A stretch of DNA of 64,000 nucleotides from Streptomyces sp. TLI_105 (GCF_900105415.1 NZ_FNSM01000001.1:1426001-1490000); one strand, 5' to 3'. Counted from the first letter of the stretch, positions 1 to 11,031 are shown. Notes: generated by a model from the letters alone, not told the origin. Numbers and translations: made by a program.

Positions 1-106
1 GTCTCGTAGCCGACGCCGTACTCCGTATGACCGCACGCAGCGGCAGGCCGGCCTTCGCGTCACGGCGGATCGCCGCGCACAGATCGACCTCGGGCTTCGG
101 CAGCAC
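1..106 (-). pseudogene. Edge fragment, transposase-type helix-turn-helix
   Basis: Minus-strand reading gives 'AAIRRDAKAGLPLRAV', and then in another frame 'EYGVGYET'. Together these resemble the N-terminal helix-turn-helix of IstA/Mu-type transposases (AAIRRDaraG...lRa...yGVgyrTV). The switch of frame near position 30 suggests a frameshift. The rest of the gene would lie left of the window. A possible GTG start is at 106. There is too little sequence to exclude another HTH protein. Confidence 0.3.
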
Positions 107-210
107 CCCGGCGCCCTCGTCGTGCAGAGCGCAACCATGGGCCCGAAGCAAGGACTCAGGTGTTTCCAGAACCCGGAACTCACCTACACGGCCAGCCGTG
201 GTGCGGCCGG

Positions 211-1275
211 CTAATCGCCTCCGCCGTCCCCGCCCCCACCGTCTCCTCCGCCATCGCCCCCGCCGGAGTCGCCCGAGTCGCCGCCGTCCGAGCCCCAGCC
301 GTCCCCGCCTCCGGGCTCGTTGTCGTCGCCGCCGCTGCCCAGGTTGCTGAACCAGGAGCGGTCCCAGTCCCCGTCAGTGACCACCGGCTCACCGCCGTCG
401 GTTTGGCGCCGCTGCGACCGGAACCGCGCCAGGCCCGTCGTGTCCCCGAGGCCGAAGGCGACGGCGAAGACCTGGGCCATGACCGCGTCCAGCGGATCCG
501 GGCTCTCGTAGCGCACGGGGGCGAGCGGCAGCAGGATCGAACCCGGCTCGACCGCGGGCCGGCGCGGTGGCCGCGTCAGCAGGGCGACGCGCTGTTCGTC
601 ACGCAGCAACCACGAACTCGTCGCGGTGGATCGCCGCAGCAGCCATCGCCGCCCCGACAGGTCCACTTCCACGGAACTCTTCGACTTGCGCAGCTTCTTC
701 GTCAGCCTGAGGTGGGCGGTGACGTCGCCGATGGTCAGACACAGCCCCTTGGCCGGGTCGCCGGAGTCGCCGTGGAAGCCGTGCGGCGCCCGGATCCGCA
801 CGACCGGAGCCTGCGGCCCCCAGACGTCCACACGCACCAGGCGCCGGTCCACGGCAGCGGCGATCGGCCCCGCGGGACCCGCCGCGTACCGCCGTGCGAT
901 CCACAGCGGGACGCCTTCGGTCCAGGCTCGGACGGCCAGAGCGTGCACACCCTCCGGCCCGCCGCTCAGCCGCACGGCCAACTCGCCCAGCTCCCGGGCG
1001 AAGTCAGCGGCCTGCCGCACTCTCACCGGCGTGCTGGTGCCGGTGACGCGGGTCACCGGTACGACCCCGGCGCCCTGGGCCAGCCGCTCCAGCGGGCGCT
1101 CGGCCCCTCCGCCACCGAGCCAGTTCCCGCGCTGATAGACCTCCGCCATGGCCCCCAGGTTCAGCTCGCTCAGTGGCGTGATCCTGCCGCCCCTGCGCAG
1201 CTGTTCCTCGGTCAGCTCGACCGTCCGCGCCAGCGGATTCCACGACCGCTCGCCATAGAGCACCTGGCTCACCAC
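211..1275 (-). CDS. Hypothetical protein with Gly/Asp-rich tail, TerD-linked
   Basis: About 354 aa, family not recognised. I chose GTG at 1275 (GTG at 1272 is equally possible) because AGAGG and a G-run sit just upstream on the minus strand and the TerD stop lies only 14 bases before. An in-frame ATG at 1374 would lie inside the TerD gene. The body is soluble, with no signal peptide or membrane segment and a basic patch ('KKLRKSKSS') near the middle. The last 30 or so residues are almost pure Gly, Asp and Ser, a low-complexity tail. Spacing makes it the second gene of a two-gene unit with TerD, so a stress-related or TerD-partner role is inferred from context only. Confidence 0.6.
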   Translation of the reverse strand: MVSQVLYGERSWNPLARTVELTEEQLRRGGRITPLSELNLGAMAEVYQRGNWLGGGGAERPLERLAQGAGVVPVTRVTGTSTPVRVRQAADFARELGELAVRLSGGPEGVHALAVRAWTEGVPLWIARRYAAGPAGPIAAAVDRRLVRVDVWGPQAPVVRIRAPHGFHGDSGDPAKGLCLTIGDVTAHLRLTKKLRKSKSSVEVDLSGRRWLLRRSTATSSWLLRDEQRVALLTRPPRRPAVEPGSILLPLAPVRYESPDPLDAVMAQVFAVAFGLGDTTGLARFRSQRRQTDGGEPVVTDGDWDRSWFSNLGSGGDDNEPGGGDGWGSDGGDSGDSGGGDGGGDGGGGDGGGD

Positions 1276-1289
1276 AACCCCCGTACCTC

Positions 1290-1874
1290 TTACTTGCTGA
1301 CCGCGAAACGCATCAGGGCGTGCTCGTCCCCTTGCTTGATCTTCCCCGTCACATTGATCACTTCGAGCTTCCACGCGTCACCGACGCGCATCGCCTTGGC
1401 CACCGCGCAGCCGTTGTCCTGGGTCAGCAGACTGGGCCAGATGTCGGCGACCTGCTGGGAGCTGCCCCCGGTCGCGTCGTAGACCTTGAAGCTGATGTTG
1501 CGCGCCTTCTGGAAGGAGCTTCCCTTCTTGTACGCGGCGGCGACGAAGACGATCGACGTGATGTTGGGCGGAACGCGGGCGAACTCGACGGTGACCGTCT
1601 CGTCGTCACCGTCACCGTGCCCGGTCTGGTTGTCGCCGCTGTGGACCAGCGAGCCGTTGCCCATGGGGTCGAGCGAGTCGAGCCCCGCGAGGCGCACCGG
1701 GTCGCCGCCCTGCATCGCGACGGCGATCAGGTCGAGGTCGGTGCCGGTCTTGCGGCGCAGCTTGCCCAGCACTCCGCCGGAACTGCCGGCGGTGGGGTCC
1801 CAGGAGGCCCCTATGGACAGGTGGGTCACTCCGTCCAGGTCTGCCGGGCCGTCTTCCTTGGTCAGCGTGATCAT
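1290..1874 (-). CDS. TerD-family stress/tellurite protein
   Basis: 194 aa, the usual length for TerD/CABP1 proteins. It opens with 'MITLTKEDGP' and carries the family's conserved 'VTHLSIGASWDP', 'DLDLIAVAM' and 'DNQTGHGDGDDE' segments. The acidic Asp residues of the last form the Ca-binding surface in characterised TerD proteins. TerD proteins are cytosolic beta-sandwich proteins tied to stress and chemical resistance, and Streptomyces carries many paralogues. The start at 1874 has a clear AAGGATGA ribosome site. A palindrome at 1889-1906 sits directly upstream of that site. The downstream Gly/Asp-tailed gene is probably co-transcribed. Confidence 0.88.
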   Translation of the reverse strand: MITLTKEDGPADLDGVTHLSIGASWDPTAGSSGGVLGKLRRKTGTDLDLIAVAMQGGDPVRLAGLDSLDPMGNGSLVHSGDNQTGHGDGDDETVTVEFARVPPNITSIVFVAAAYKKGSSFQKARNISFKVYDATGGSSQQVADIWPSLLTQDNGCAVAKAMRVGDAWKLEVINVTGKIKQGDEHALMRFAVSK

Positions 1875-1888
1875 GGGCGCGTCATCCT

Positions 1889-1906
1889 TTGTAGAAGGTT
1901 CTACAA
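1889..1906. promoter_or_regulatory. Palindrome upstream of terD-like gene
   Basis: TTGTAGAAGGTTCTACAA, two 8-bp arms around a GG centre, ends 15 bases before the TerD ATG, beside the ribosome site. The position suits an operator or translational-control hairpin. The binding protein is unknown. Confidence 0.5.
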
Positions 1907-2004
1907 CACCCAGAGTGTGCCGGGCCCCCTGGCGGTTCCCCCGAGTCGGGTGGGTCCCAAAATCCCTGGACGGGTCATTCCGATGTGATCACGGTCGTAG
2001 GCCA

Positions 2005-2445
2005 TCAGAGATCGCGGCGTGCGGTCTTGCGGTGGTGTCGGACCGGCGCGGCCGGCACACGCGCCGCGCGACGCGGACGGCGACGACGCCCTCGAAGACG
2101 TCGCTCGCCTGCGTAGCCAACGCTTCTCGGGGGATGGTCAGGCTCCCGCGCGAGCACCAGCTCGGCGACGCAGATGCGCAGGTGCGGGGTGTGCTTGGTG
2201 GGGTCGGCGGAGCGTTCATGCCGTACCGAGCGGGGCTTCTCCACGAGCCGGCTCGTCGGGGACGTACGGAACACGAGACATCCCTCTTCCTCGGGCAAGT
2301 CGCCGCTCAACGAGGTACGGCTCATCTCCTCGGCCCGGGCATTGGTCGCTTCCTCTCCGCCTTCGACGGGAACCTTGGCCACCGGCTCCCCTGTGTCGCC
2401 GCCGCCGTGCGACTCGTTGGCCTCCCCCAGCACGTACCGGCTCAT
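2005..2445 (-). CDS. Doubtful hypothetical protein
   Basis: A 146-aa reading frame from ATG at 2445, with AGGGGA about 10 bases upstream. The first 100 residues have a normal soluble composition. The last 45 are an Arg-rich run typical of out-of-frame high-GC DNA, while an overlapping frame (1989 to about 2150) reads more naturally as 'ALATQASDVFEGVVAVRVARR'. This suggests either a frameshift near 2130-2150 or no real gene. No family recognised. Confidence 0.28.
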   Translation of the reverse strand: MSRYVLGEANESHGGGDTGEPVAKVPVEGGEEATNARAEEMSRTSLSGDLPEEEGCLVFRTSPTSRLVEKPRSVRHERSADPTKHTPHLRICVAELVLAREPDHPPRSVGYAGERRLRGRRRRPRRAARVPAAPVRHHRKTARRDL

Positions 2446-3059
2446 GACCCCGTATCCCCTGGGCTCCGCTTGTGCGCGCCTGGGGTTGCGGCTGTCCTTG
2501 GTGTGCATCCCGGCCGGCATGCCCCTCCTGTGGGCCCTGGGGAACCCGAAGCCGTAGTCGACGCCCCAACAGGCCCGGAACTCCATCGGCGAGCCCGAGC
2601 CGGGAGGTCTCCGGGACGGCGACCCCTTGGACATCGCGCTCGCCGCGCGGTCGCGGTCGCCGGCCCGACGCAGTGGCCTGAGGCGGTTCCGTCGTCGTCT
2701 CGCAGCACGACAGGGCCTCGGCCGTCGCGATCGGTCCGGAGCGACTGCCGTACAGGAAGAGGTGATGTCCAGTGACCGGTCCCGGGCCGGGCCGCGGTGC
2801 CCCGCGCCGCCCGTCTCTCGCCGGCCGCGGGAAGGCGGAGGCACCCCCCTGCCCCGCCCCGCCCCCCGGAAGCCGGTCCCCGCCTTCCCGCGCTGGACCG
2901 GACGCAACGTCCCGCCGGGGACAAGGAGCACCCCTACCTGGTCGCCCGTCCCCGCGGCCCCTCGGGAGCGGAGACCCTGTGAGGCGGCCCCGACACGTAC
3001 GGTGAGCACCGGAAGACCTGGCCTCGGGGAGGTGTTACAACTGGGGTTGTGAGCCCGTC
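2446..3059. other. Intergenic region without a supported gene
   Basis: Both strands are open for long stretches, but every reading is Arg/Pro/Gly-rich and looks like high-GC shadow. I see no convincing gene, repeat or terminator. The last 60 bases hold the start region of the sensor phosphatase (GGGGAGG at 3026-3032, GGGG at 3043-3046). Confidence 0.4.
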
Positions 3060-5732
3060 TTGTCTCTCGTGTCCGGCGTACCGGTGCGGTCGAGCCTAGG
3101 CAGAAGATTCGGAAGCGTCGCCGGGCAGGTCTTCGTCCTTCAGGTGGCGATCGTGGTGCTGCTCGCCGCCGGGGCCCTGCTGGCCCTGCTGCTGCAGTCG
3201 CGGCACGACATCGACCGAGAGGCGCGCAACCGGTCGGTCTCCGTGGCGCAGACCTTCGCGAAGTCCCTGGGCCTGCGGGAAGCGCTGAAGACGCCTGACC
3301 CGTCCTCGGTTCTGCAGCCTCTCGCCGAGGAGACGCGCAAGGCCGCAGGGGTGGACTTCATCGTGGTGATGGACACCCACGGCATCCGCTACAGCCACCC
3401 TCAGCCCGATCGCATCGGCGAGCGGTTCGTCGGCACGATCGAGCCCTCGCTCGCCGGCCGGGTGCACACCGAGAGCGTGCAGGGACCGCTCGGCAAGGAG
3501 ATCCAGGCGATCGTGCCGGTCAACTCGCCCGAAGGCGATGTCGTCGGCCTCGTCGCGGCGGGTCTGACGGTGAAGAGCGTGACCGGCATCGCCAACCGAC
3601 AGCTTCCGGTCATCCTCCTGTCCATCGCCGGCGGCCTGGCGCTGGCCACCGTCGGCACGGCGCTGATCAGCCGAAGACTCCGCCGCCAGACCCACGGGCT
3701 CGGCACGCAGGAGATGACCCGCATGTACGAGCACCACGACGCGGTGCTCCACGCCGTCCGCGAAGGGGTGCTGATCACCGACGGCGAAGGACGCCTGCTC
3801 CTGGCGAACGACGAGGCCGGAAGGCTGCTCGACCTGCCGGACGACGCCGAAGGGCGCCCCGTCGACGAGGTCGGCATGGACCACCGGATGGCGGACCTGC
3901 TGCTGTCCGGCCGGATCGCCACCGACGAGGTGCTGGAGGCCGGGGACCGGCTGCTCGTCGTCAATCAGCGGCCCACCCGACCCGGGGGCCGCCCGCAGGG
4001 CTCGGCGGTCACCATCCGCGACTCCACCGAGATGCAGCTCCTGAGCAGCCGGGCGGAAACGGCCCGCAGACGGCTCAAGCTGCTCTACGACGCCGGGGGT
4101 GACATCGGCACCACGCTCGACGTGGTGCGGACCGCGGAGGAGCTGGCCGACGTCGCCGTCCCCCGGTTCGCGGACTTCGTGACGGTCGACCTGGCCGACT
4201 CGGTGCTGAACGGCGACGAGCCCGGCCCGGGCGCCGACATGCGGCGCACGGCGGTCAACGGCATCCGCTCCGATCACCCGCTGTACCCGCTCGGCACTCT
4301 GATCGACTTCCTGCCGTCCACGCCACAGGCCCGCGGTTACGGCACGGGCGCAGCCGAACTCGTACCCGATCTGCGTGACGCGCCGGGCTGGCACGCCCAG
4401 GACCCGCGCCGGACATCGGCGATCGTCGACTACGGGATCCACTCGCTCATCGCCGCTCCGCTGAAGGCCAGGGGCGTCGTGCTGGGGGTGGTCAACTTCT
4501 GGCGGTCGCAGAAGCCGGAACCGTTCGACGAGGACGACCTGTCCTTGGCGGAGGAGCTCGTCGGCCGCGCCGCGGTCACCATGGACAACGCCCGCCGCTA
4601 CACGCGCGAACACCATCTCGCCGTGACGCTCCAGCGCAGCCTGCTGCCACAGGATCTGCCCGAGCAGAGTGCCGTGGATGTCGCGCATTTCTACCAGCCC
4701 GCCCAGTCCGGAGTGGGCGGGGACTGGTTCGACGTGATCCCGCTGCCGGGAAGCCGCGTCGGGCTCGTCGTCGGAGACGTCGTCGGGCACGGCCTGCACG
4801 CCGCCGCCACCATGGGGCGGCTGCGCACGGCCGTGCACAACTTCTCCTCCCTGGACCTGCCGCCCGACGAACTCCTCGCCCGTCTCGACAACCTCGTCCA
4901 GCGCATGGACCAGGAAGGCGACAGGACCGCCCCCGACGGCGGCGTTCTGGGCGCGACCTGCCTGTATGCCGTCTACGACCCGGTCTCCCAGAACTGCACC
5001 ATGGCACGGGCCGGACACATGCCACCGCTCGTGGTCGCCCCGGACGGCACGACGACGGTCTCGGAACTGCCGGCCGGCCCCCCGCTGGGGCTGGGAGGGA
5101 TGCCGTTCGAGACCATGGAACTGCGCCTGGCGGAGGGCAGTCAGCTCGTCCTGTACACCGACGGGCTGGTCGAGGAGCGGAGCCGGGACATCGCAGAGGG
5201 CGTGGAAAGGCTGCGCACGGCACTGAGCCACCCCGGCCGGGACCCGAACGCCAGCCGCCGCGCCGTACTGGACGCCCTGCTTCCCAGTCAGCCGTCCGAC
5301 GACATCGCGCTGCTCATCGCCCGGACACGCACCCTGGGGCCCGGCCGGGTCGCCCAGTGGGACGTTCCGTTCGACCCGAGCGAGGTCGGCGCCATGCGCA
5401 GCCGCGCGGCTGAGCAGCTCGAAGAGTGGGGCCTGGAGGAACTCGCCTTCAGCACGGAACTGATCCTCAGCGAGCTCATCACCAACGCCATAAGGTACGG
5501 CGCGGCGCCGGTTCACGTGCGTCTTCTGCGCGATCGCACCTTGACCTGCGAGGTGGGGGACAGCAGCAGTACCGCCCCGCACCTGCGGTACGCGGCCGGC
5601 ATGGACGAGGGAGGCCGTGGACTGTTCCTGGTGGCACAGATCAGCGAACACTGGGGCACTCGGTATACACCGGAGGGCAAGGTCATCTGGGCCGAACAGG
5701 TCCTGCCCGCTGCCGGCCGGACCCTCTCCTAG
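3060..5732 (+). CDS. Membrane sensor PP2C phosphatase/anti-sigma kinase-like protein
   Basis: 890 aa. Two membrane helices (about residues 22-45 and 182-202) flank an extracellular single-cache sensor domain. Then come a PAS domain (about 225-335), a GAF domain (about 345-515), a SpoIIE/PP2C phosphatase domain (about 540-760) and a C-terminal HATPase domain (about 770-885). Metal-binding motifs are intact: 'GGDWFD' near 553, 'GDVVGHG' near 570 and 'PSDDIALL' near 745. The HATPase has 'ELITNAIRYG' and 'GGRGLFLV'. Such proteins act on anti-sigma-factor antagonists in partner-switching stress signalling, sensing ligands outside the cell. The start is uncertain: TTG at 3060 gives the full frame, and GTG at 3069 or 3084 would also fit. 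No sigma or anti-sigma gene is next to it. Confidence 0.9.
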   Translation: MSLVSGVPVRSSLGRRFGSVAGQVFVLQVAIVVLLAAGALLALLLQSRHDIDREARNRSVSVAQTFAKSLGLREALKTPDPSSVLQPLAEETRKAAGVDFIVVMDTHGIRYSHPQPDRIGERFVGTIEPSLAGRVHTESVQGPLGKEIQAIVPVNSPEGDVVGLVAAGLTVKSVTGIANRQLPVILLSIAGGLALATVGTALISRRLRRQTHGLGTQEMTRMYEHHDAVLHAVREGVLITDGEGRLLLANDEAGRLLDLPDDAEGRPVDEVGMDHRMADLLLSGRIATDEVLEAGDRLLVVNQRPTRPGGRPQGSAVTIRDSTEMQLLSSRAETARRRLKLLYDAGGDIGTTLDVVRTAEELADVAVPRFADFVTVDLADSVLNGDEPGPGADMRRTAVNGIRSDHPLYPLGTLIDFLPSTPQARGYGTGAAELVPDLRDAPGWHAQDPRRTSAIVDYGIHSLIAAPLKARGVVLGVVNFWRSQKPEPFDEDDLSLAEELVGRAAVTMDNARRYTREHHLAVTLQRSLLPQDLPEQSAVDVAHFYQPAQSGVGGDWFDVIPLPGSRVGLVVGDVVGHGLHAAATMGRLRTAVHNFSSLDLPPDELLARLDNLVQRMDQEGDRTAPDGGVLGATCLYAVYDPVSQNCTMARAGHMPPLVVAPDGTTTVSELPAGPPLGLGGMPFETMELRLAEGSQLVLYTDGLVEERSRDIAEGVERLRTALSHPGRDPNASRRAVLDALLPSQPSDDIALLIARTRTLGPGRVAQWDVPFDPSEVGAMRSRAAEQLEEWGLEELAFSTELILSELITNAIRYGAAPVHVRLLRDRTLTCEVGDSSSTAPHLRYAAGMDEGGRGLFLVAQISEHWGTRYTPEGKVIWAEQVLPAAGRTLS

Positions 5733-5758
5733 AGTGCGTGGCCCCTGCCGGCCGACCA

Positions 5759-5776
5759 TCGCCCTCGGGAGGGCGA
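5759..5776. terminator. Short hairpin after the sensor phosphatase gene
   Basis: TCGCCCT / AGGGCGA with a 4-base loop, 27 bases after the stop codon and without a T-run. A weak terminator candidate. Confidence 0.35.
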
Positions 5777-5887
5777 TGCGGAGGGCGACCGCTCGAGCTT
5801 CAGCGTGGTCCGAGGCTGCGGTCCCTGCGGAGCCCGATACCGCAGAGGAGGCCGCCCGACTCTCCGCGGCGACCTCGGCGATCCATG

Positions 5888-6004
5888 ACCGGGCTGGTCT
5901 TCTGCCGTCCCGGCGGCCGGCCGCTGGGGCCGCACCTGGTGCTCGACCACCCTGCCGCCATGTTCCCGCCCTACAGCAGTGCTGGGCGTGTCCAGTGCTG
6001 GTGA
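5888..6004 (+). pseudogene. Relic of a tyrosine recombinase
   Basis: This stretch reads 'GLVFCRPGGRPLGPHLVLDH' and then loses similarity. It is nearly identical to the stretch of the truncated integrase at about 23396-23455, so it is a fragment of a related integrase from an older element. Upstream and downstream readings look random. The 500 bases from 5733 to 6253 otherwise hold only a 13-base C run at 6150-6162. Confidence 0.5.
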
Positions 6005-6229
6005 CCGTCTCGGCCGGACCTCGGCCTGGAGTAATCCGCGATATCCGGCACTTCGCCATGCTGATGGTGACCCGCTCTGTGCGCCGCCAGGTGGCTACGA
6101 GGTCTCGACAGCCGAGGTGGCCTTGAACGGAGGCCCCCACCCATGGACGCCCCCCCCCCCCCGCGGCCGCATCGCCGGGGGGCGAGGCGCTGCCCCACCG
6201 AAGTTGCGGTGCCCGCGTGTGTGGCGTAG

Positions 6230-8145
<1,916 letters not shown>

Positions 8146-8149
<4 letters not shown>

Positions 8150-9033
8150 CGGCCCGCCTCCGCCCAGGTGCGCTGGGCCGCTCGCCGCTGGAGCCGGTCG
8201 GCGAAGCGGGTCAACGGGATGGTCACCGCGATGAACAAGACAGCCGCTCCCAGGTACGGGGTGTAGTTGAAGTCGTAGTCCGCCTTGATCTGTGCCGCTC
8301 GCAGCACCTCGAGCGGGCCGAGGACGGCGACCAGCGCGGTGTCCTTCTGCAGGGCGATGAAGTCGTTGAGCAGGGGCGGGAGCACGTTGCGCACCGCCTG
8401 GGGCAGGATGACGTGCCGCAGGGTCTGCCGTCCGTTGAGGCCGAGGGCCCGCGCGGCGTTCCGCTGCGCGGGGTGTACCGAGTTCAGTCCCGCCCGCAGC
8501 ACCTCCCCGACGTAGGCGGCGTAGGAGAGGACCAGGGCGATCACGCCGAGGACCCAGGGCTCCGAGGGGGTGCCCTGCAGTTGCAGGGCCGGCAGCCCGA
8601 ACCCGACGAGGAAGACCAGCAGCAGGGTCGGTACGCCGCGGAAGACGTCCACGTAGACGGTCGCGGCGAGCCTCAGCGGCTGCAGGCCCGGCGCCTTGGT
8701 CACGCGTACGAGGGCGATGAGCAGCCCCAGGACGAGGATCAGCACCTCGGCGATGAGGAACATCTGGATGTTGAGCCAGAAGCCGCGCAGCAGTTCGGGG
8801 AAGGCGGCCCGGAGCTCGGCGCCGTCGAGGAACAGGCTGTCGACGCGCTCCCAGCCCGGCGAGGCGACCGCCGCCACTCCGAGTGCCACCAGAGCGAAGA
8901 GGGTGCACAGGAAGGAGATCCAGGTGTGGCGGCGTTTGCGGGAGCGACGGAAGCGCTGCCGTTCCCGCTCGATCTCGCTGGGCTGGTAGGTGTCGTCCGG
9001 TGGCGGCGACACGGCTGTTTTCGTGAGGTCCAC
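8146..9033 (-). CDS. Polar amino-acid ABC transporter, permease
   Basis: About 295 aa from GTG at 9033. After a charged cytosolic N-terminus (about 45 residues) come several membrane helices, with the HisM/GlnP-type coupling motif 'EVLRAGLNSVHPAQRNAARALGLNGRQTLRHVILPQA' recognisable (EAA loop, about residues 180-215). It forms the membrane channel for the solute delivered by the neighbouring binding protein. Eleven bases separate it from the binding-protein stop. A fused permease fold of the HisMQ family; only one permease gene is present, so it probably acts as a homodimer. Confidence 0.92.
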
Positions 9034-9044
9034 GGTCGGCCCCG

Positions 9045-9911
9045 CTACGGCTTCAGCTCGGGGACGTTCGCCGAGGCGGACAGCCATTGCGTGGTGAGCT
9101 TGGCGAGAGTTCCGTCGGTCTTGAGCGCGCTCAGGGCCTGGTTCACGCACGAGGTGTACCCGCTGTTCTTCGGCAGGAGCAGTCCGAACTCCTCGGGGGT
9201 GCCGCCCGCGTAGCCGAACTGGCCGATGATCTTGCCGTTGTCCAGCTCCGCCCCGGCCAGGTAGAACACGGTGGGCAGGTCGGTGACGATCGCGTCGATC
9301 TGCCCGTTCGTCAGTGCGGTGACCTCGTCCTTGGTGGTGTTGAAGACGCTCGGCTGACGCGAGGGCTTGAGCTGGTCGAGTACGGCCTGGTAGCTGGTCG
9401 TGGCCACCTGTACGCCGATCTTGGCGTCCTTCAGCGCACTCAGAGACGCCGCGTTGGCGAATTTCGACTTGTCCAGGGTCAGGACGGCCTGGTTGGCCGT
9501 GTAGTAGCTGGAGGAGAAATCGACGGCTTTCGCGCGCTGCGGGGTGATGGAGATCTGGTTGATGTCGAAGTCGAAGCCCTTCGCGCCGGGTGCGTACGAA
9601 TGGGCGAAGGGTTCGACGACCCATTTCACCTGGTCACGGTCGAAGCCCAGCTTGCCGGCCACCGCGTAGGCCACCGCGCTCTCGAAGCCCTTGCCGTTGG
9701 AAGGGGTGTTGCTGTCGAACCACGGCTCATAGGCGGGGGAATCCGTCGCGACGGTCAACTGGCCGCGCTTGTGGAGGCCGGGGCTGTCGGTCGTGCAGTC
9801 GGGGCCGCCGGAGCCGGCTGCTCCAGGGGTGCCCTGAGGCTGAGGTGCGCAGGCAGTCGCCGCCAGGACGATGGCGGCGGAGGCCACGAGGGCTATGCGG
9901 GTACGGGACAT
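9045..9911 (-). CDS. Amino-acid-binding lipoprotein (SBP family 3)
   Basis: 288 aa. A signal peptide with lipobox 'LAATAC' places the mature Cys near residue 21, so it is anchored to the outer face of the membrane. The body has the family 3 solute-binding pattern: 'GQLTVATDSPAYEPWF', 'GKGFESAVAYAVAGKLG', 'FDFDINQISITPQRAKAVDFSSSYY', then 'AIVTDLPT'. ATG at 9911 is preceded by GGAAGGACC. The ligand cannot be read from sequence. The gene lies 104 bases after the DUF62 protein, and a run of seven T (minus strand, 9951-9957) lies between the two genes. Confidence 0.92.
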   Translation of the reverse strand: MSRTRIALVASAAIVLAATACAPQPQGTPGAAGSGGPDCTTDSPGLHKRGQLTVATDSPAYEPWFDSNTPSNGKGFESAVAYAVAGKLGFDRDQVKWVVEPFAHSYAPGAKGFDFDINQISITPQRAKAVDFSSSYYTANQAVLTLDKSKFANAASLSALKDAKIGVQVATTSYQAVLDQLKPSRQPSVFNTTKDEVTALTNGQIDAIVTDLPTVFYLAGAELDNGKIIGQFGYAGGTPEEFGLLLPKNSGYTSCVNQALSALKTDGTLAKLTTQWLSASANVPELKP

Positions 9912-10015
9912 CAGGGGTCCTTCCGGAGGGAGTTCGGGTAAGGCACGACAAAAAAAGAGGGGGTGCTCTGCGCTCGGCGGCCCAGATGCCGTCGGGGACA
10001 GGCGTCGATGACGTG

Positions 10016-10852
10016 TCAGCTGGTGAGGCTGAAGACCTGGTCGCCTTGGCGCAGGCCGAACACCTCGGCGGCGGAGCCGCCTCGGACCACCAGTTCGGCG
10101 AAGCCGATCCCGGAACTTCCGACGGTGATTCCGGGCTCGCCGAGCGGGACGTCGGGAAGGCGGTCGTAACAGCGCACCTGGACGTCGCGGCCTTCGTGCC
10201 GGTTGTGGACGAGCAGGCCCTTCGCGGTGTCGAAGCCGGGCAGCTCGACGGCCGGCCGATCCAGCTTGCAGTTGCCGAAGTTGTCCACGACGGCGACCCG
10301 CACATCGCGCGCGTCGGCCTGGTCCAACTCCAGCGGCTGCGCGGGAACCGGGCGGCCGTCCGCCAGCCAGCGGGCCAGCAGGGGCACGTACCACAGGCTC
10401 CGGAACTGGGTCCGCACCATCTCCTCGACCTCGGCCGGCGCGAGCTCCGCCCATCCGGCGGCAGCGGCTTCCAGCACCTCGCGGACGTCGGTGACCTGGA
10501 CCTCCGTCAGCCCCAGGTAGGTCACCAGGGGGGCGAGGACCCGGTGGTTCACCGTGCTGATGACCAGGTGGTCGCCGTGGCGGAAGTAGCAGAACGGCAC
10601 GCCGTTGGGCCAGTGCCCGTCCCTCGGAGCGATGTTGACCAGGACCACCACCGGCTGCGTCGGCCCGCCGATCAGATCCGTGGAGCGCAGCAGGTCGAGC
10701 AGGGTGAGGGCGGCGGCGCCCTCCGGGTCCGGTCCCCCCAGCGGCAGGACGGTCGGCGTGGCGCCGAAGAGGGTGGCGATCCGGGTGGACTGCCGGGCGA
10801 GGGCATTGGGGTCGGCACAGTCGGTGAGGGAGACGACCGGGGGCTGGGTCAT
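10016..10852 (-). CDS. DUF62 / SAM hydroxide adenosyltransferase-like protein
   Basis: 278 aa. The C-terminal half has the DUF62 hallmarks 'VAVVDNFGNCKLD' and 'GITVGSSGIGFAELVVRGGSAAEVFGLRQGDQVF'. The N-terminal domain ('VVSLTDCADPNALARQSTRIATLFG') is a divergent version of the usual 'TDFG..D.yV' opening. Characterised members hydrolyse S-adenosylmethionine to adenosine and methionine; relatives include the fluorinase and chlorinase (SalL). The TDFG change to TDCA makes the exact activity uncertain. The gene follows a methionine-rich leader and terminator and precedes an amino-acid transporter, which suggests a role in methionine/SAM balance. Start ATG at 10852. Confidence 0.75.
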   Translation of the reverse strand: MTQPPVVSLTDCADPNALARQSTRIATLFGATPTVLPLGGPDPEGAAALTLLDLLRSTDLIGGPTQPVVVLVNIAPRDGHWPNGVPFCYFRHGDHLVISTVNHRVLAPLVTYLGLTEVQVTDVREVLEAAAAGWAELAPAEVEEMVRTQFRSLWYVPLLARWLADGRPVPAQPLELDQADARDVRVAVVDNFGNCKLDRPAVELPGFDTAKGLLVHNRHEGRDVQVRCYDRLPDVPLGEPGITVGSSGIGFAELVVRGGSAAEVFGLRQGDQVFSLTS

Positions 10853-10974
10853 GGCGGGTTCTTCGCCTTCTGTCGAGTGGGGGCTGGGGGTGAAGCTGCT
10901 GGAGCTGGATCTGCGGCCCGCAGGTCTGGTGGCTTCGGGCTGCCCAGGTCCGCCGGCGAGCGGGCCGGGACAAC

Positions 10975-11004
10975 AAAAAAGGACCCTCCGTTTCCGGAGG
11001 GTCC
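10975..11004 (-). terminator. Attenuator terminator upstream of DUF62 gene
   Basis: On the minus strand a perfect 10-bp stem (GGACCCTCCG / CGGAGGGTCC, loop of 4 bases) is followed at once by six T. It lies between the leader peptide and the DUF62 gene, about 120 bases before the DUF62 start. The leader segment ACCTCGGAGG (minus strand, 11043-11052) can pair with the CCTCCG arm, offering an alternative antiterminator fold. Confidence 0.75.
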
Positions 11005-11031
11005 GTCGCATCCTGTGTGCGCACGGCTTCG

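Noticed and set aside
3096..6140. A 1014-codon minus-strand open frame opposite the sensor phosphatase
   Set aside because: Shadow of the phosphatase gene: high-GC third positions remove stops from the opposite strand. It has no family motif, while the plus strand has complete PP2C motifs.
9940..10015. Second attenuator between the DUF62 and SBP genes
   Set aside because: There is a run of seven T on the minus strand, but no stable GC hairpin directly ahead of it and no leader frame, so it is not called.
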